Assembly (NCBI GenBank): GCA_003153055.1
Contig: PMBV01000436.1
Location: forward strand, 1 to 7,605
Source of the DNA: Myxococcales bacterium
Lineage (GTDB): Bacteria; Myxococcota; Myxococcia; Myxococcales; Myxococcaceae
Direction: 5' to 3'
DNA: 7,605 bases
Shown piece by piece: positions 5,696 through 7,605 of this stretch. The notes under the pieces are model-generated. The model searched no databases and was not told where the DNA came from. It was given only the letters and a program-made list of their open reading frames with translations. Every line of letters starts with the position of its first letter. Within the stretch, counting starts at the first letter, position 1. The translations under genes and the position numbers were made by a program.

Positions 5696-6838
5696 TCACG
5701 CCGCGGGCTGGGTTCGCGCCCCGAGCAGCCACCTCCGGAGCGCACCTTCGCTCGGAACCGAGAGATACCGGGCGACGAGCCACCCCAGCGACCAGGAGAG
5801 CCCAAAGGCCGGAACGTACCACACGAAGCTCCAGCGGGCGTCGCCACCACTCGCCTTGAAGGCACGCACGATGGGCCACACGATGAACATGTGGGTCAGG
5901 TAGATTTCGTAGCTCAGGCGGCCCAGAGAGCGCAGCGGACGCAAGCCGGGAAACGGTCGAGGGATTGAAGAAGCGCCCCAGTGCAGCGCGAGCACCAGAG
6001 CGCCCGCGGACACGGTGAGCAGCAACATGGCTCCATCGGCGAGGAAGCGCCACAGCCAGCCTTCGAAGCAGAGCACGGAGCCCACGCCCATCAGGCCGAG
6101 CACTCTCATCACTGACACGACTCGGAGGTTGGGCCTGGGGAGGCGCCGCGCGATGATGGCCATGAGCACACCGACGGCGATGGCGGCCAGCCCCGGCAGG
6201 TAGGCCTTCTCTTGCCAGAGCTCATTGCTGGCGAGCGCGGCCCGGGTGAGCGGCAGGGAGAGGGCGAGCAGGGCCAGAACGACGACCAGCACCGCGTCGC
6301 GACGAAGCACGACGCAGACCAGAGGGAACCCGAGGTAGAAGGCCTCCTCGATGGAGAGCGACCAGAGCACGTCCCAGTTCCCCGGGAGATAGCCTGTGTT
6401 CCCCTCGTACCAGTTCAGATGAAACCCGAGCGCCGCCGCGGCTGCGCGAGGGAGCGACTGACCGGGCCGTGAAATGACGTAGTCGTTCGCGCCGGAGAGG
6501 TGCAGAAGGCTGAGCACTGCCACCAGCGTCACCAGACTCGGCAGGATGCGCGCGGCCCGGCGGAGGTAGAACTCCCTGAGGTCCAGGTCGGCGAGGCGGC
6601 CCCAGCGCGCCATGCTGTTCGACGCGATGAGAAACCCGGAGACGACGAAGAAGACGAACACCGCCTCGTAGCCGTTGAAGACGAGGGCGTCGAGGACCCA
6701 CGTCGGGAGCACGCTCGAGAGCACTCCGCCCTTGAGTGGAACGCGGAGGCCGACATGGTGCGCCACCACCAGGCCAATGGAGAGCCCACGGAGGGCGTCT
6801 ATTCCGGCGTTGCGGGTTCCGGGAGCGGACTGGAGCAT
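5696..6838 (-). CDS. OafA/YrhL-type integral membrane acyltransferase (acyltransferase 3 family)
   Basis: This encodes 380 residues and about ten hydrophobic segments, the usual build of the acyltransferase 3 family (PF01757). Family marks in order are IDALRG (13-18); R17 and H28, spaced as the family's RX10H catalytic motif; YEAVFVFFVVSGFLI (57-71); RRAARILPS (93-101); WSLSIEEAFYL (159-169); and LGRLSYEIYLTH (305-316). Members carry an acyl group, commonly acetyl, across or at the inner membrane onto O-antigen, peptidoglycan, exopolysaccharide or antibiotics. There is no fused SGNH domain, so the protein may work alone or with a separate partner. The acceptor is unknown; no polysaccharide gene cluster is visible. 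ATG 6838 is favoured because family members start just before the IDALRG motif. An in-frame GTG at 6898 would add 20 residues (KKDKFCPFF...), but that stretch lies within a terminator-like hairpin. Neither start has a clear Shine-Dalgarno. The stop is two bases from the convergent dehydrogenase stop. Confidence 0.88.
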   Translation of the reverse strand: MLQSAPGTRNAGIDALRGLSIGLVVAHHVGLRVPLKGGVLSSVLPTWVLDALVFNGYEAVFVFFVVSGFLIASNSMARWGRLADLDLREFYLRRAARILPSLVTLVAVLSLLHLSGANDYVISRPGQSLPRAAAAALGFHLNWYEGNTGYLPGNWDVLWSLSIEEAFYLGFPLVCVVLRRDAVLVVVLALLALSLPLTRAALASNELWQEKAYLPGLAAIAVGVLMAIIARRLPRPNLRVVSVMRVLGLMGVGSVLCFEGWLWRFLADGAMLLLTVSAGALVLALHWGASSIPRPFPGLRPLRSLGRLSYEIYLTHMFIVWPIVRAFKASGGDARWSFVWYVPAFGLSWSLGWLVARYLSVPSEGALRRWLLGARTQPAA

Positions 6839-6869
6839 CGGCGGGGCCGGGAGACGAGAGCGAGTGGTG

Positions 6870-6895
6870 AAAAATGGACAGAATTTGTCCTTCTT
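6870..6895 (-). terminator. Probable rho-independent terminator after pgm
   Basis: Read on the minus strand, GGACA-AATTC-TGTCC (6890 to 6876) makes a 5-bp stem with a 5-base loop, followed by A and TTTTT (6874-6870). After an A-A mismatch the flanking GAAGAA side can pair partly with the T-tract. It begins 28 bases beyond the phosphoglucomutase stop. The stem is short and has only three G-C pairs, but a five-T run is conspicuous in such GC-rich DNA. The same dyad could instead be an operator for the acyltransferase gene. Confidence 0.5.
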
Positions 6896-6918
6896 CACCA
6901 GTGGATCCGCCGCGGGAC

Positions 6919-7605
6919 TCAGGCGCCAGAGAACGCCGCGCCAACCATCTCCTGGGCCTCGACCTGAATCCGAGCGAGGTGGTCTGGGCCGCGGAAGCTC
7001 TCCGCGTAAATTTTGTACACATCCTCGGTACCCGAGGGCCGCGCTGCGAACCAGCCCTGCTCGGTGACGACCTTGAGCCCGCCGATGGAGGCGTCGTTTC
7101 CCGGAGCCCGGGTGAGCTTGGCGGTGATGGCGTCGCCCGCGAGCGTGGTGGCCTTGACCGCCTCGGGCTTGAGCTTGCCCAGAACGGCCTTCTGCGCGGG
7201 AGTCGCTGCCGCGTCGATGCGCTCATAGCACGGGGCACCGAAGCGCTCGGTGAGCTCGGCGTACAGCTTCGATGGGTCCTTCCCCGTTTTCGCGGTGATC
7301 TCCGCGGCGAGCAGCCCGAGGAGCAGGCCGTCTTTGTCCGTGGTCCAGGTCGTGCCGTCGAGGCGAAGGAACGAGGCTCCCGCGCTCTCCTCACCGCCAA
7401 AGCCGAGGCTCCCGTCGCTCAAGCCGGGGACGAACCACTTGAAGCCCACGGGCACCTCCACGAGCCGGCGCCCGAGGTGCGCGGCCACGCGGTCGATGAT
7501 GGCGCTCGATACGAGCGTCTTCCCGACTCCGGCGACCTTGGACCAGCCTGGCCGATGCTGGAACAAGTACCAGATGGCCACCGCGAGGTAGTGGTTGGGG
7601 TTCAT
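6919..7605 (-). CDS. pgm: Phosphoglucomutase, alpha-D-glucose phosphate-specific (C-terminal part)
   Basis: The last 228 residues are present; the gene continues past the right edge. The ATG at the window end (MNPNHYL) is an internal methionine, since this sequence lies well inside E. coli Pgm (about 546 residues). The fragment resembles Pgm throughout: VGKTLVSSA (27-35), [10 protein letters not shown] (50-59), the sugar-binding loop GGEESAGAS (70-78), TDKDG (89-93), RFGAP (121-125), [13 protein letters not shown] (167-179) and the phosphate-binding loop RPSGTED (189-195) of domain 4. The enzyme interconverts glucose 1-phosphate and glucose 6-phosphate in the cytoplasm through a phosphoserine in the part not seen here. 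It links glycolysis with glycogen/trehalose metabolism and with UDP-glucose for envelope polysaccharides. A T-tailed hairpin follows the stop, so it is probably not co-transcribed with the acyltransferase gene downstream. W12 stands where E. coli has Asn, at a position with no known catalytic role. Confidence 0.95.
   Translation of the reverse strand: MNPNHYLAVAIWYLFQHRPGWSKVAGVGKTLVSSAIIDRVAAHLGRRLVEVPVGFKWFVPGLSDGSLGFGGEESAGASFLRLDGTTWTTDKDGLLLGLLAAEITAKTGKDPSKLYAELTERFGAPCYERIDAAATPAQKAVLGKLKPEAVKATTLAGDAITAKLTRAPGNDASIGGLKVVTEQGWFAARPSGTEDVYKIYAESFRGPDHLARIQVEAQEMVGAAFSGA

Noticed and set aside
4523..5968. Plus-strand frame of 481 codons in a second frame of the dehydrogenase, continuing into the acyltransferase
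   Set aside because: It is an Arg/Gly/His-rich shadow with no domain character that crosses two genes of known frame.
6222..7400. Minus-strand frame of 392 codons across pgm and the acyltransferase
   Set aside because: It is a Ser/Arg/Pro-rich shadow. Both underlying genes have well-supported frames on the same strand.

Overview
This is a high-GC window of ordinary, densely packed bacterial chromosome. The GC-rich codon third positions, the MopE-like DxDGDG/Cys-repeat lipoprotein, the small secreted companion protein and the free-standing CheY-like regulator fit a myxobacterium (Myxococcota, perhaps Cystobacterineae). That assignment is inferred from gene style, not from a marker gene. No RNA genes, CRISPR arrays, insertion sequences or integration sites were seen.

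Layout. (1) 1-1307, minus strand: a fatty-acid-hydroxylase/sterol-desaturase family membrane protein (486-1307), overlapped by 20 bases by the start of a GT-C type polytopic glycosyltransferase that runs off the left edge (505 down to 1). The two look like one operon. (2) 1308-1450: a divergent control region. (3) 1451-3579, plus strand: a two-gene unit of a small secreted protein of unknown function and a 596-residue lipoprotein with twelve metal-binding-type repeats, joined by a TAATG stop/start overlap. (4) 3617-4090, minus strand: a free-standing response regulator, convergent with the lipoprotein across a possible bidirectional terminator. (5) 4257-5693, plus strand: an NAD(P)-dependent aldehyde dehydrogenase. 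(6) 5696-6838, minus strand: an OafA-like integral membrane acyltransferase, tail to tail with the dehydrogenase at 2 bases. (7) 6919-7605, minus strand: the C-terminal part of phosphoglucomutase (pgm), followed by a small T-tailed hairpin that probably ends its transcript before the acyltransferase.

How the genes fit together. Only the two pairs with overlapping ends (desaturase/glycosyltransferase, and secreted protein/repeat lipoprotein) can be called functional units from sequence. Several products act at the envelope or on sugars and lipids, but nothing here shows a single shared pathway. The most interesting object is the repeat lipoprotein. Its 22 non-lipidated cysteines sit in a register that predicts eleven unit-to-unit disulfides, and eight of its repeats alternate between two distinct types.
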